Source: Flavobacterium cauense R2A-7 (lineage in GTDB: Bacteria > Bacteroidota > Bacteroidia > Flavobacteriales > Flavobacteriaceae). From it: a stretch of 64,000 bases of DNA. The stretch is from positions 434,001 to 498,000 of the forward strand of contig NZ_AVBI01000019.1 of assembly GCF_000498475.1 (NCBI RefSeq), in the 5' to 3' direction. Positions 47,201 to 54,841 of this stretch are shown here, piece by piece (position 1 is the stretch's first letter; the number at the start of each line of letters is the position of its first letter). The notes beneath the pieces were generated by a model that was given only the letters and a program-made list of their open reading frames with translations, did no database searches and had not been told where the DNA came from. A program made the position numbers and the translations under genes.

Positions 47201-47337
47201 ACCTGATGTGTTTGTTGCAGTGTTTTGGCATTTGGCGAAGTTGCCATTGCCCTGACGGACGGACAAGTAAAGAGTATACCCAAAATAAAGGAATACCATA
47301 GCCTGCTCCATCCCTTGTGGAATGAAAAGTTTTTCAT
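44299..47337 (-). CDS. SusC/RagA-family TonB-dependent transporter
   Basis: 1012 residues. A signal peptide is followed by a carboxypeptidase-regulatory-like domain (VSGIITNTTGTLPGASVTIK, about residues 46-115), the TonB-dependent plug (DIEKQPVSNPLAAMQGRMSG, LYIVDGVPY) and a 22-strand barrel ending RQYTLGLQLSF. It imports its ligand across the outer membrane using TonB energy. It is first in the SusC-SusD-S9 operon and has an unusually long leader (see 47612-47747) with an alternative terminator fold. Confidence 0.94.
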   Translation of the reverse strand: MKNFSFHKGWSRLWYSFILGILFTCPSVRAMATSPNAKTLQQTHQVSGIITNTTGTLPGASVTIKGKNTGTMSDINGKYQIAAAASDTLVMSFIGYKPLYIPVNGRSIINVQLQDNDATQLQEVVVNAGYYSVKEKERTGSIAKISSKDIEKQPVSNPLAAMQGRMSGVNIVQNTGAPGGGFDIQVRGINSLRADGNTPLYIVDGVPYSSQSLGDIQTSASILAGTSSPLSSINPSDIESIEVLKDADATAIYGSRGANGVILITTKKGKEGKTKFSFHSYSGIGNVTRTMKMMNTQQYLAMRREAFANDGITAYPFYAYDINGIWDQNRYTDWRKELIGGTALFNNIQGTLSGGSKATQFLVSGTYRKETTVFPGDDHYTKGAVLNSITHHSSDDKFNFNLSVNYAKDKNTIQASDLTTQAYTLAPNAPALYDSSGNLNWENGTFNNPLANSLSQYENKTANLIASSVLSYKLFPNWEVKTSLGYNDTNLSENRTMPSTMYNPAYGVTSASSLLFVNNGKRSSWIIEPQVNWNKQWSAHKVNMLVGTTFQSQNSERLSQLGIGFASNSLIHSLGAASMIQTTGNQISEYKYQAFFGRLNYNYNDKYIINLTGRRDGSSRFGPGNRFANFGAIGAAWLFSKERVIADNLSWLSFGKLRGSYGTTGSDQIGDYQFLDSYSISGNTYGGVTGLQPTQLFNPKFGWETNKKLEFAAELGFFNDKIMWSTAWYQNRSSNQLVGIPLPATTGFPSMQANLDASVQNRGLETELRTTNFKNKNFTWTTSLNLTIPKNKLLEFKGLEGSTYANTYVVGQPLNIIKGYHYTGIDPATGTYQFQDYNNDGQITSPLDRQYISDISQKWFGGLSNQFRYKNWEMDFLFQFVKQNGKNYLYAMNLAGTMTNLPVYALNHWPDGGTNPDVQVYTTGANGAALDAYFRFQNSNATISDASFARLKSMSLSYKIPSEWSKTFSGKVYLQGQNLLTFTNYKGVDPENQSMSYLPPLRQYTLGLQLSF

Positions 47338-47611
47338 AATATTGGTTTGGTTAATGAAACGTTAGTTTTGTTTGCTTGGGCCTTCTGTACTTATGCGCCA
47401 ACACTAGGCAGGAGGCTCTTTTTATTTTAGATTATTTCATCATAGGCAACACTGTTATGGTTTGACATTGTTTAAAACAATGCCACTACACGCTTAATGC
47501 AGCTAAGCCATAGTGGCATATAACGGCAAGGTAAACCCAGCCGGTTTTATTATGATTTTGCGAGCCTGTGAATGTGAAGTTTTGCTTTGAAAAAAGGAAA
47601 GTTTAGCGCAT
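47338..47611 (-). other. Long structured leader upstream of susC
   Basis: Gene-free leader with additional inverted repeats: 47481-47488 with 47511-47518 (perfect 8 bp TGCCACTA/TAGTGGCA) and 47380-47387 with 47409-47416 (one non-Watson-Crick pair). Together with the adjacent candidate attenuator it makes a transcript leader of more than 400 bases. I see no ORF here that I would support. Confidence 0.45.
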
Positions 47612-47747
47612 AAAAAAGCGTGGAACTCAGCTTATCCGCTTCAGAGGTACTGGTATACCCTACACACGAATAAGTGAGCCCACGCCAAGGACGTGAGCAT
47701 CTTAACTTATCATCTCGTGTGTTAAAAATTACCAGTTTTCTGAAACG
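47612..47747 (-). ncRNA. Leader RNA with alternative terminator/antiterminator, or sRNA
   Basis: Read on the minus strand, GCGTGG (47685-47680) and CTCACTTAT (47678-47670) pair with ATAAGCTGAG (47635-47626) and CCACGC (47623-47618), followed at once by T6 (47617-47612): a Rho-independent terminator. A competing fold pairs 47747-47730 with 47655-47637 (TTTCAGA and ACTGGTA segments), 47722-47715 with 47669-47662 (8 bp perfect) and 47710-47705 with 47675-47670. The two folds use the same bases and cannot coexist. A TAATTTTG -7-like element at 47787-47794 lies just upstream on the minus strand; my placement of it is approximate. This may be an attenuator of susC or an independent small RNA. A 6S-type RNA is another possibility to test. 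Confidence 0.55.
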
Positions 47748-47839
47748 AGATTCAAAGCGAATGCTTCAATATTGTATTTGAAGAATCGCAAAATTAATGC
47801 TTTTTATAGCATTATGCTGACAAATATAAAAAACATTAC

Positions 47840-47853
47840 CGACATATATGTCG
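47840..47853. promoter_or_regulatory. Palindromic operator-like site upstream of XRE gene
   Basis: Perfect 14-base palindrome CGACATATATGTCG, 39 bases before the ATG of the XRE-type regulator. A plausible autoregulatory site; no experimental basis. Confidence 0.4.
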
Positions 47854-47891
47854 TTGCGTCAATCTTTTTTTCTCTGTCTATTTGAAAACAA

Positions 47892-48167
47892 ATGAAACAG
47901 TTAATAAATAATCAGCTATTATCGGCTATAAGAAAGGTTTTACAAGACCTACGTGCAGAAGCAAAGCTGACACAAGATGCTGTTATAACTGATATTTTTG
48001 ATTCAAAAAATGTAACAATCAACCTAGCAAGGATTGAAACTGGCACTGGAAACATTTCTCCAAGCACTCTATTTCTTCTCTGTGAATACTATAAAATTTC
48101 TATTTCAAACTTCTTTAAACGGGTTGAAGAAGTTGACAAAAAATTAAAGATATATGACAAAAAATAG
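47892..48167 (+). CDS. XRE-family helix-turn-helix regulator
   Basis: 91 residues with one HTH_3-type domain: AIRKVLQDLRAEAKLTQDAV, recognition helix region SKNVTINLARIETGTGN, and STLFLLCEYYKISISNFF completing the five-helix fold. The C-terminal tail is Lys-rich. It precedes the DUF4297/HerA pair and could control it, although a strong terminator between them means that they are not one transcript. A perfect palindrome upstream may be its own operator. Confidence 0.87.
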   Translation: MKQLINNQLLSAIRKVLQDLRAEAKLTQDAVITDIFDSKNVTINLARIETGTGNISPSTLFLLCEYYKISISNFFKRVEEVDKKLKIYDKK

Positions 48168-48191
48168 AAGATGCCTATGGCATCTTTTTTT
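48168..48191 (+). terminator. Rho-independent terminator after XRE gene
   Basis: Eight-bp stem AAGATGCC/GGCATCTT (48168-48175 with 48179-48186), a 3-base loop and a T-run, starting immediately after the stop codon. Confidence 0.88.
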
Positions 48192-48230
48192 ATTTACGGG
48201 AAACCGTAATGCAGTATTTAAGATTATTCT

Positions 48231-48238
48231 TATTTTTG
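48231..48238 (+). promoter_or_regulatory. -7-like element of the nuclease/HerA operon
   Basis: TATTTTTG matches TAnnTTTG; no clear -33 TTTG is found at the proper distance. The start codon is 64 bases downstream, leaving a leader with a small ACTTC/GAAGT hairpin. Confidence 0.35.
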
Positions 48239-48301
48239 ACAGAAACTTCATGTATTTAGAAGTTATGCCTCATACTAAAAAAATCAATACAACAAAATAA
48301 A

Positions 48302-49534
48302 ATGGCAGACAGAACAGCAATAGACACAATCCGAGGATATTTTTATCAATTTGACTATTCGATAATTTCCCTGCTTAATTTATCAAAAGACACAGATTCA
48401 ATTTTAGTTGAAGGTGTAGAAGATGTTGATATTACGACAGCAACTGAAACAACTGCAATACAATGCAAATACTACGAGAATACAGAGTATAATCATTCTG
48501 TTATTAAAAAACCAATAATGTTAATGCTTAATCATTTCAAAGATGTAAAATTAGGCAAGGAAACTGAAATAAAATACAAACTAAGAGGCTTCTATCAATC
48601 AGGTCAATCGAAATTATCACTACCATTAAGTGTTCAAAATCTTAAAGATGATTTCTTAACTTACACTCAAACTGAAAAAATTAATGGTGTAAGCACTAAA
48701 GTCAAACATTTCCACCATGATGATCTTAATCTTAACGATGCTGAATTAAATGAATTTATTGGGTTACTTGAAATAGATATAAATGCTATAGAATTTGAAA
48801 AACAATTTAAAGAAATTATTAATCTGTTCAAGACCAACTTTAATTGCAGTGATTTCTCAGCAGAATATTATTTTTACAATAGTGCATTAAGAGTTATTAG
48901 AGATATCTCAAAAGACTCAAACCAATTAAATAGAAATATTACCAAAGCTGAATTTCTAAGACGGGTAAATAATTCAAAAATATTATTTAATGAATGGTAT
49001 GTTTTAATAAAAGGCGAAAAAGCACATTATGCTAATTTAAGAAAAGAATATTTTGGCAATCTAAATACATTGTTCAAAGAACGATTTTTTCTATTTGAAG
49101 TTAATTCTAGTTCTTATTCAAGAAGTGATATAAAAACTCTTTTAAATTTAATAATTAAAAATTACACGAAAATAATAAACCAACCTACTCCATTTTCTCC
49201 TTATGTATACATTCATGGTATAGATTCTTTAGAATTAATTGAATTAAAAAAGGATTTGATTGAAGATGAAATAATAATTTCCGATGGTTTTGATTTTGAA
49301 GGAGCTGAATTCAATCCAAAATCTGTTATAAAAAAACCAAATTATTCAAATCAAATCAAACTAAAATTTCTAAATAAAATAGAATTTTTAAAAGATACTC
49401 TTGCAATAACTGGAAGAAAGTCTGAAATCTATCAATTTTACCTAAATGACATTTTTTTTGATTGTAACTCAAGTTCTGTCAAAGAAATAAAAATCCAAGT
49501 TGATAATTTAAATAAAATTAAAAATATAATATAA
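48302..49534 (+). CDS. DUF4297-like nuclease, partner of HerA
   Basis: 410 residues. The N-terminal 60 carry a PD-(D/E)xK-type nuclease core of the DUF4297/Cap4-like kind: GYFYQFDYSIISLL, then VEGVEDVDI (acidic E40, D41 and D43) and TAIQCKYY with Q54-x-K56 replacing E-x-K. The remaining 350 residues are helical and of no recognised domain. It is immediately upstream (2 bases) of a HerA ATPase. DUF4297-HerA pairs are known anti-phage systems in which the ATPase and the nuclease form one complex that degrades DNA. Assignment rests on the motif and on the partner. The sequence is notably AT- and Asn/Ile/Lys-rich, as is the next gene. Confidence 0.78.
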   Translation: MADRTAIDTIRGYFYQFDYSIISLLNLSKDTDSILVEGVEDVDITTATETTAIQCKYYENTEYNHSVIKKPIMLMLNHFKDVKLGKETEIKYKLRGFYQSGQSKLSLPLSVQNLKDDFLTYTQTEKINGVSTKVKHFHHDDLNLNDAELNEFIGLLEIDINAIEFEKQFKEIINLFKTNFNCSDFSAEYYFYNSALRVIRDISKDSNQLNRNITKAEFLRRVNNSKILFNEWYVLIKGEKAHYANLRKEYFGNLNTLFKERFFLFEVNSSSYSRSDIKTLLNLIIKNYTKIINQPTPFSPYVYIHGIDSLELIELKKDLIEDEIIISDGFDFEGAEFNPKSVIKKPNYSNQIKLKFLNKIEFLKDTLAITGRKSEIYQFYLNDIFFDCNSSSVKEIKIQVDNLNKIKNII

Positions 49535-49536
49535 CC

Positions 49537-51291
49537 ATGAGCATAGAAAATTCCACAGAGCAAAATGCTCAAGTTGTTGCCGTTTTCCCTGATAAAGTTA
49601 AAATAGTTGTTAAAGATCTGGAAATATTTAAAAATGTTGATGAGACATTGAAAGTAGGTTCATACTTAAAAATAGAAGATAGCGAAAATGCAAGTCTTAT
49701 TGCTATAATTGAAAATTTTCAAATTTCAATTCGAGACACCAAAGACGAAAAAGGAGAAATAATACATGTAAGAGAACATATTATCGAAGCTTTCCCTCTT
49801 GGTGTTTTAAGAAATGGAAAATTTGAAAGGGGTGGTGATTCTCTAGCTATACCACCAAAAGATGTATTTCCAGCAACAATTGAAGAAATAAAGAATATAT
49901 ACGAAGAATCTATTGCTCCAAATGAAAGTTTTTGTTTTTCATCTCTAGCTTCAAATCCTTCTGTTAAAGTCCCTATTAATGGCAATAAGTTTTTCAATAA
50001 ACATATTGCAGTAGTCGGTTCCACTGGGTCTGGTAAATCACATACCTTATCATCAATTATTCAGAAAGCAGTATCATCTAAAAATGGAAATTTCTCTTTA
50101 AATAATTCTCACATAATTATTTTTGATATTCATTCTGAGTATAAAGCTTCTTTTCCAGATGCAAATATTATAGATATTGGCAGCTTAATTTTACCTTATT
50201 GGCTTTTAAAAGGTGAAGAGCTAGAAGAGTTTTTTTTGGATACAGAAGCTAATGATCATAATCAAAGAGCAATTTTGAAAGAGGCAATTGTAAATAACCG
50301 AAAATTAAAATTTTTGGGAAGTGATGAAGAAAAAAATAGAATTCATTTCGACTCACCTCTTCCATTTGATTTAAAAGAAATATTACAATATGTTTCAAAC
50401 AGAAATAATGAAAGGAAAATTACTAATAATGATATAACTTGGGAAGATTCAACTGGTCATAAATTTATATTTAATGAAGAAAATTGTTTTCGCCTTTTCA
50501 CAGAAAAATTAATTCCAACTGGAACAGCTGCTGCTGGACACAATGGTAAATTAATAAATTTTATAAATAGACTTGAAAATAAACTTACTGATAAAAGATT
50601 AGATTTTTTACTAGGTGAAAAATCAACAAAAATATCATTTGAAGATACAATCAAGAATTTGATTGGTTACTCATCAACAAATTCAAACGTTACAATACTT
50701 GATTTAAGTGGTGTTCCTTTTGATGTATTAAGTATTACTGTTTCTTTAATATCAAGACTTGTTTTTGAGTATGGGTATATATATAAAAGACTAAGATGTT
50801 TAAAAGATACCAACGAGAAAATAAATAATGATATCCCTATTTTATTAGTGTTTGAAGAAGCACACAAATATGTGCCTGACAGTGATTTAGCCAAATATAG
50901 GTCTGCTAAACAATCAATAGAACGAATTGCTAAAGAAGGTAGAAAATATGGGGTAACTTTACTTTTAGCTAGCCAAAGACCTTCTGAAATTTCAGAAACA
51001 ATTTTTTCGCAATGCAATAATTTCATAGCAATGAGATTAACAAATCCTGTCGACCAAAGTTATGTCAAAAAATTACTACCCGATTCTTTGGGTTCATTAG
51101 TTGACAAAATGACTTCATTAAAACAAGGAGATGCATTATTAGTTGGGGAGTCTATAATTTTACCTTCAATTGTAACAATAGACAGATGTGCCCCTCAACC
51201 ATCATCAAATGATATTCCATATTGGGAATTATGGAAAACAGAATGGAAAGACATGAATTTTGAGAAATTAAAAGAAGAATGGTATAAATAG
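49537..51291 (+). CDS. herA: HerA-like DNA translocase ATPase
   Basis: 584 residues. An N-terminal HAS-barrel-like region (about 1-100) precedes the FtsK/HerA ATPase core: Walker A G161-STGSGK-S168, Walker B LLVFEEAH (E440/E441), sensor ILASQ-like LLASQRPSEIS and arginine-finger region FIAMRLTNP. HerA proteins form hexameric rings that move DNA and cooperate with a nuclease. The gene upstream provides that nuclease (2-base gap), so this is a two-gene defence module. A terminator follows at 51379. Confidence 0.92.
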   Translation: MSIENSTEQNAQVVAVFPDKVKIVVKDLEIFKNVDETLKVGSYLKIEDSENASLIAIIENFQISIRDTKDEKGEIIHVREHIIEAFPLGVLRNGKFERGGDSLAIPPKDVFPATIEEIKNIYEESIAPNESFCFSSLASNPSVKVPINGNKFFNKHIAVVGSTGSGKSHTLSSIIQKAVSSKNGNFSLNNSHIIIFDIHSEYKASFPDANIIDIGSLILPYWLLKGEELEEFFLDTEANDHNQRAILKEAIVNNRKLKFLGSDEEKNRIHFDSPLPFDLKEILQYVSNRNNERKITNNDITWEDSTGHKFIFNEENCFRLFTEKLIPTGTAAAGHNGKLINFINRLENKLTDKRLDFLLGEKSTKISFEDTIKNLIGYSSTNSNVTILDLSGVPFDVLSITVSLISRLVFEYGYIYKRLRCLKDTNEKINNDIPILLVFEEAHKYVPDSDLAKYRSAKQSIERIAKEGRKYGVTLLLASQRPSEISETIFSQCNNFIAMRLTNPVDQSYVKKLLPDSLGSLVDKMTSLKQGDALLVGESIILPSIVTIDRCAPQPSSNDIPYWELWKTEWKDMNFEKLKEEWYK

Positions 51292-51378
51292 AAGACCGAA
51301 AAAGCACGAAGGCATAACAGCGGTTTTAAGAAATTGTGGCTTTAGACAAACTAATTACTTTTTTACAGTTTATACATT

Positions 51379-51406
51379 AGATGCTTTAGGGCATCTTTTT
51401 GTTTTT
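51379..51406 (+). terminator. Terminator of the nuclease/HerA operon
   Basis: AGATGC/GCATCT stem (51379-51384 with 51391-51396), a 6-base loop and a T-rich tail, 88 bases after the HerA stop. Bases 51292-51378 and 51407-51510 contain no gene that I can support. Confidence 0.7.
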
Positions 51407-51510
51407 ATAGCACCATGTTATAGTTGTCAATTTGGAATAAACAGTTATCTAAAACGGAGCATTTACTTTTACCATAAACACCACTACCCTAGTTAGTGTA
51501 TTTTTGGGTT

Positions 51511-51645
51511 ATGGGATGGTATGAAATAATAGGGTTGGTTGTGGTTTGGGTTTTAGGGCTTTACTTGAGAGGAAAGCTTGTTGAGCATAGGAGGGATTTT
51601 TATAGGGGTTATAATGGGAGTTGGAAGAATAGGAAAAGGAAATGA
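51511..51645 (+). CDS. Small membrane protein, 44 aa
   Basis: A short ORF from ATG 51511 to TGA 51645. The product starts MGWYEIIGLVVVWVLGLYLR, a single membrane helix of about 17 residues, and ends in an Arg/Lys-rich tail (SWKNRKRK). A hairpin terminator follows directly. It could be a small inner-membrane peptide; the function is unknown. The gene is short, so confidence is limited. Confidence 0.45.
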   Translation: MGWYEIIGLVVVWVLGLYLRGKLVEHRRDFYRGYNGSWKNRKRK

Positions 51646-51673
51646 AAGGCGCTTTTGGGGCGTCTTTTTTTTT
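51646..51673 (+). terminator. Hairpin terminator
   Basis: AAAGGCG/CGTCTTT stem (one G-U pair) with a loop of about 9 bases and a T8-9 tail, immediately after the 44-aa ORF. The T-run also provides the TTTG of the following promoter. Confidence 0.75.
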
Positions 51674-51702
51674 GTAGGTAAAAGTTTAAATAGCTATATT
51701 CG
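51671..51702 (+). promoter_or_regulatory. Promoter of the cold-shock gene
   Basis: TTTG at 51671-51674, a 20-base spacer and TATATTCG at 51695-51702 (one mismatch to TAnnTTTG). The start codon is 28 bases downstream. Confidence 0.55.
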
Positions 51703-51730
51703 TATATTATACATCAACTAAATTTTTATT

Positions 51731-51922
51731 ATGAATAAAGGAATCATCAAATTCTATAACGAAACTAAAGGATTTGGATTTATTAAAGAAGATGAATCAG
51801 ACAAAGAATACTTCGTGCATGTATCTGGTTTGGTAGATCAAGTTAAAGAGAATGATAGTGTATCATTTGAATTGGAAGAAGGACGTAAAGGGCTTATGGC
51901 TGTTAATGTGAGACAAGTATAA
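51731..51922 (+). CDS. Cold-shock-domain protein
   Basis: 63 residues, a complete CspA-type domain: RNP1 KGFGFI (residues 13-18) and RNP2 YFVHV (27-31), binding single-stranded RNA or DNA. Its own promoter and terminator are visible, so it is a monocistronic gene between two nuclease loci. It may be an ordinary RNA chaperone carried on the island; a link to the neighbours is not shown. Confidence 0.94.
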   Translation: MNKGIIKFYNETKGFGFIKEDESDKEYFVHVSGLVDQVKENDSVSFELEEGRKGLMAVNVRQV

Positions 51923-51948
51923 TATTTTTTTAAAACAATTGTTACAGG

Positions 51949-51975
51949 ACTTGGCTTTGTGCCAAGTTTTTTTTT
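51949..51975 (+). terminator. Terminator of the cold-shock gene
   Basis: ACTTGGC/GCCAAGT stem (51949-51955 with 51961-51967), loop TTTGT and a run of nine T, 26 bases after the stop. Confidence 0.9.
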
Positions 51976-52053
51976 AGAAATAGATTGTGAATTTAAACTC
52001 AAATTGAATAGCTAAAATGACTCTATAAATTGCAAACTGACCGATAAATAATT

Positions 52054-53742
52054 ATGACAACTGATACAAAACTAATCTCCAGAATAGGATATAAAGACAT
52101 TTTTAAAAAATCAATTAATAAGGATAAACTAATTGAGAAAATTGAACTTGTACCCGCTCTTGAGTTTCTAACTGTATTAAATAAGTTTGAATATAAAGTT
52201 CATGAAAAAGACACAAGTGAATTACGTTTTATTTGTAATGATTGGTTAAAAAGTTCTGATGAAAAAATAAAAAAAACAATTATTGATTATTATACCAATT
52301 TTCTAACAGAAAATAAAAGGAAACAAAGAGATTTTACCGGTTTACAATCAATTAAAATAATAAACCAAACAGCAACACTTAGGGTAATCGAATTGCTTTT
52401 GGCTAAGGGAACCAATAATTGTAAAAGTGAGTATGACGAGGAAAATTTATTCAAATTATATTTAAGTGTAAATGATGAGATAGCCGAAAGAGAAAATATA
52501 TTTTTTGAAAAATGGCAGCAAATTTTTGGTACTAAACACAATGAAATTCGATTTCATATGTATCTTGGTATTAATCAAGCTATCATGAATCGTGAACCTC
52601 TAGGAAAAAAAATATGGGTTGAAGCTTTAAAATTTATTCAGTTTGAAAAGTGGATTAAAAATCAATCCAAATACGAAAATTTCACAAAAGACTATCTTAA
52701 AAAATTTGACTCTTCGGAATGGTACGAACTCTTTACTTTGATTTTTCATCTTAATAAATTAGCTATTAATAATTACAAATTTAATGTTGATGAAAACAGC
52801 AAAGATTTAAAACTCCTTTCGTATTTTTCAAATCATGAGGAAAAAACACCTAACTGGAATGAATTTTCGGAAATTAGAAAAAGGCCTCTCTTTAAGCTGC
52901 CAAATGGCGAATATTTAATTCTTGACTTTTCCTTTTTATTAGATAAATTTTTCTCCGGAATTTATCATGACATCCTTGAATTTAGTAATAATACCAATGT
53001 TAATGGGTTTCATCAGGACTATAGCACCAATTTTATTGAAAAACACTTATTAGTCAATACATTAAAAGCTGTTTTTGGTAAAAGTTATATTCAGTTTGAT
53101 GAAATAAAAATAAAGTCAGTTGGGAAAAAAGGAGTGGACAATATTGCACTCCCAGACTATTATGTTAGAAATGGAAACAAGATTTTCGTATTTGAATGTA
53201 AGAACTCCCTAATTTCTAATAAATTAAAAATTGAAGCTGATTGTGATGCAATAGAGAATGATTTAAAAAACAAATTTTATCATAACGGCACTAAAAACAA
53301 AGCCGTAAAGCAACTTCTTAACTTCGTTGAATTATCAGACAATGGCCAATATAAATTTTTCGATACTAACACAAAACTTGAAAAATGTATCTATTACCCT
53401 ATTTTAATTACTACTGACAACACACTAACGTCGTTGGGATTTAACGCTATCCTTAATGAATACATGTCAAATGATTTAAGAAATATCGATAATAGCCTTA
53501 AAAACAGAATAAAACCATTAACGATTATACATATAAACGATATATTACTTAGAACCACCCAATTGAAAAAACTCGACTTATTAATTGAGGATTACATTAA
53601 ATATTACAGAAGTAAAAAAGCAGTAGATTCTTTTATTTCGTTTTCTGATTATTTAGAAAGGGTTAAGTTTAAAAACAACAGTAGCCTTGATCATAAATCC
53701 TATAAAGAAATTTTAAACAATTCAATGTTCCCTGAAAATTAA
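52054..53742 (+). CDS. Predicted PD-(D/E)xK nuclease, 562 aa
   Basis: I recognise no named family. The N-terminal 350 residues are mainly helical and Lys/Asn-rich. Around residues 365-385 stands a nuclease-like core: LPDYYV (D368) and VFECKN with E381-x-K383, followed by helices (EADCDAIENDLKNK, then KAVKQLLNFVEL), matching the restriction-endonuclease-like order D...ExK-helix. It is single, with its own region, convergent with the Fic gene 16 bases away. The composition is as AT-rich as that of the HerA pair. In the light of the neighbours it may be a defence nuclease, which is only inferred. Confidence 0.65.
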   Translation: MTTDTKLISRIGYKDIFKKSINKDKLIEKIELVPALEFLTVLNKFEYKVHEKDTSELRFICNDWLKSSDEKIKKTIIDYYTNFLTENKRKQRDFTGLQSIKIINQTATLRVIELLLAKGTNNCKSEYDEENLFKLYLSVNDEIAERENIFFEKWQQIFGTKHNEIRFHMYLGINQAIMNREPLGKKIWVEALKFIQFEKWIKNQSKYENFTKDYLKKFDSSEWYELFTLIFHLNKLAINNYKFNVDENSKDLKLLSYFSNHEEKTPNWNEFSEIRKRPLFKLPNGEYLILDFSFLLDKFFSGIYHDILEFSNNTNVNGFHQDYSTNFIEKHLLVNTLKAVFGKSYIQFDEIKIKSVGKKGVDNIALPDYYVRNGNKIFVFECKNSLISNKLKIEADCDAIENDLKNKFYHNGTKNKAVKQLLNFVELSDNGQYKFFDTNTKLEKCIYYPILITTDNTLTSLGFNAILNEYMSNDLRNIDNSLKNRIKPLTIIHINDILLRTTQLKKLDLLIEDYIKYYRSKKAVDSFISFSDYLERVKFKNNSSLDHKSYKEILNNSMFPEN

Positions 53743-53758
53743 TTAGTTCTTATAAATT

Positions 53759-54841
53759 TCATTTAAGTCTATACGAAGTACTCCTACCCTTCCCTTCCTG
53801 CTCCAGGATATCTTTTTGCATAAGATCCTGAATATCGCGCAAAGCAGTATCTGTAGAGGTCTTGTTAATTTTTGCATATTTTGAAACATTGAGTACCCCA
53901 AAGAAATCGTCGAGAAGTAAATGAAGTATTTTTTGCTGTCTGACATTGAGTTGTGTCTCCTTGTGTGTTTCCCAAAATTTTGCGCGTATTAATGTTTTAG
54001 AAACTACCTCGTCTGTTTGTGCCATAGAATGCATAAGGCAATCCAGAAACCATTCTAACCATGGTGTTATGTCTAACTCGCCTTTTTGGGTGTTTTCCAG
54101 TATATCGTAATACTTATTTCTTTCTGCCTGTATTTGTGCTGACATGGAATAGAATCGCTGTGGGCTTTGGTCTGCTCGTGCTAATTGTAAATCGGCAATT
54201 GCTCGGGCAATACGTCCGTTACCGTCGTCGAACGGGTGTATGGTTACAAACCATAAATGTGCAATTGCAGCTTTTATTACGGGATCTATACCTTGGTCTG
54301 TTTCCATCCAGCCTAGAAACTGTTGCATTTCTGCGGGTACTTTGGTTGCTGGTGGAGCTTCAAAGTGTATTTTTTCCTTACCCATAGGTCCCGAAGTTAC
54401 CTGCATTACATCATCACGCCACGCGCCGACATTGATTTTATACATACCGCTTCTTCCGGTTGGAAATAATGCTGCGTGCCAATCAAAAAGCCGTTCGGCT
54501 GTTAATGGTTTGGCGTAGGATTGTGTTGCATCTAAAAGCATTTCTACAATTCCCTCGACGCTACGCTCTGCCGGTACAGCTCCGGCAATTTCAATACCCA
54601 AACGTCTGGCTATGGAGGAACGTACTTGTTCCGGATTAAGTTGTTCGCCTTCAATCTGACTTGTTTTTACCACATCTAAAGTAAGTGCCTTTAACATGGT
54701 TTCTTCCTGTAGTTTAAAACCTAAAGCCTGCATTTGGCCAAGTATTTTTCCTTGATTGTGCCTCACTGCTCCCAATAATGGAGAGATTTTATCGGCATCC
54801 CAAGTGAAGTTTGGCCAGTCTTTTCTTTGATGTATGTACAT
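53759..54841 (-). CDS. Fic-domain protein with DUF4172 and C-terminal HTH
   Basis: Fic enzymes transfer AMP or other nucleotide parts to target proteins. An N-terminal DUF4172-like region (about 1-60) holds an inhibitory-helix motif TSQIEG near residue 64 (S/T-x-x-x-E-G). The Fic motif H-P-F-D-D-G-N-G-R-I-A-R is complete at about residues 202-213. A winged-helix domain at the C terminus (KINKTSTDTALRDIQDLMQK) suggests DNA binding and self-regulation. I place the start at ATG 54841; a GTG at 54847 would add two residues. Repeated operator-like sites overlap and precede the start. Confidence 0.92.
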   Translation of the reverse strand: MYIHQRKDWPNFTWDADKISPLLGAVRHNQGKILGQMQALGFKLQEETMLKALTLDVVKTSQIEGEQLNPEQVRSSIARRLGIEIAGAVPAERSVEGIVEMLLDATQSYAKPLTAERLFDWHAALFPTGRSGMYKINVGAWRDDVMQVTSGPMGKEKIHFEAPPATKVPAEMQQFLGWMETDQGIDPVIKAAIAHLWFVTIHPFDDGNGRIARAIADLQLARADQSPQRFYSMSAQIQAERNKYYDILENTQKGELDITPWLEWFLDCLMHSMAQTDEVVSKTLIRAKFWETHKETQLNVRQQKILHLLLDDFFGVLNVSKYAKINKTSTDTALRDIQDLMQKDILEQEGKGRSTSYRLK

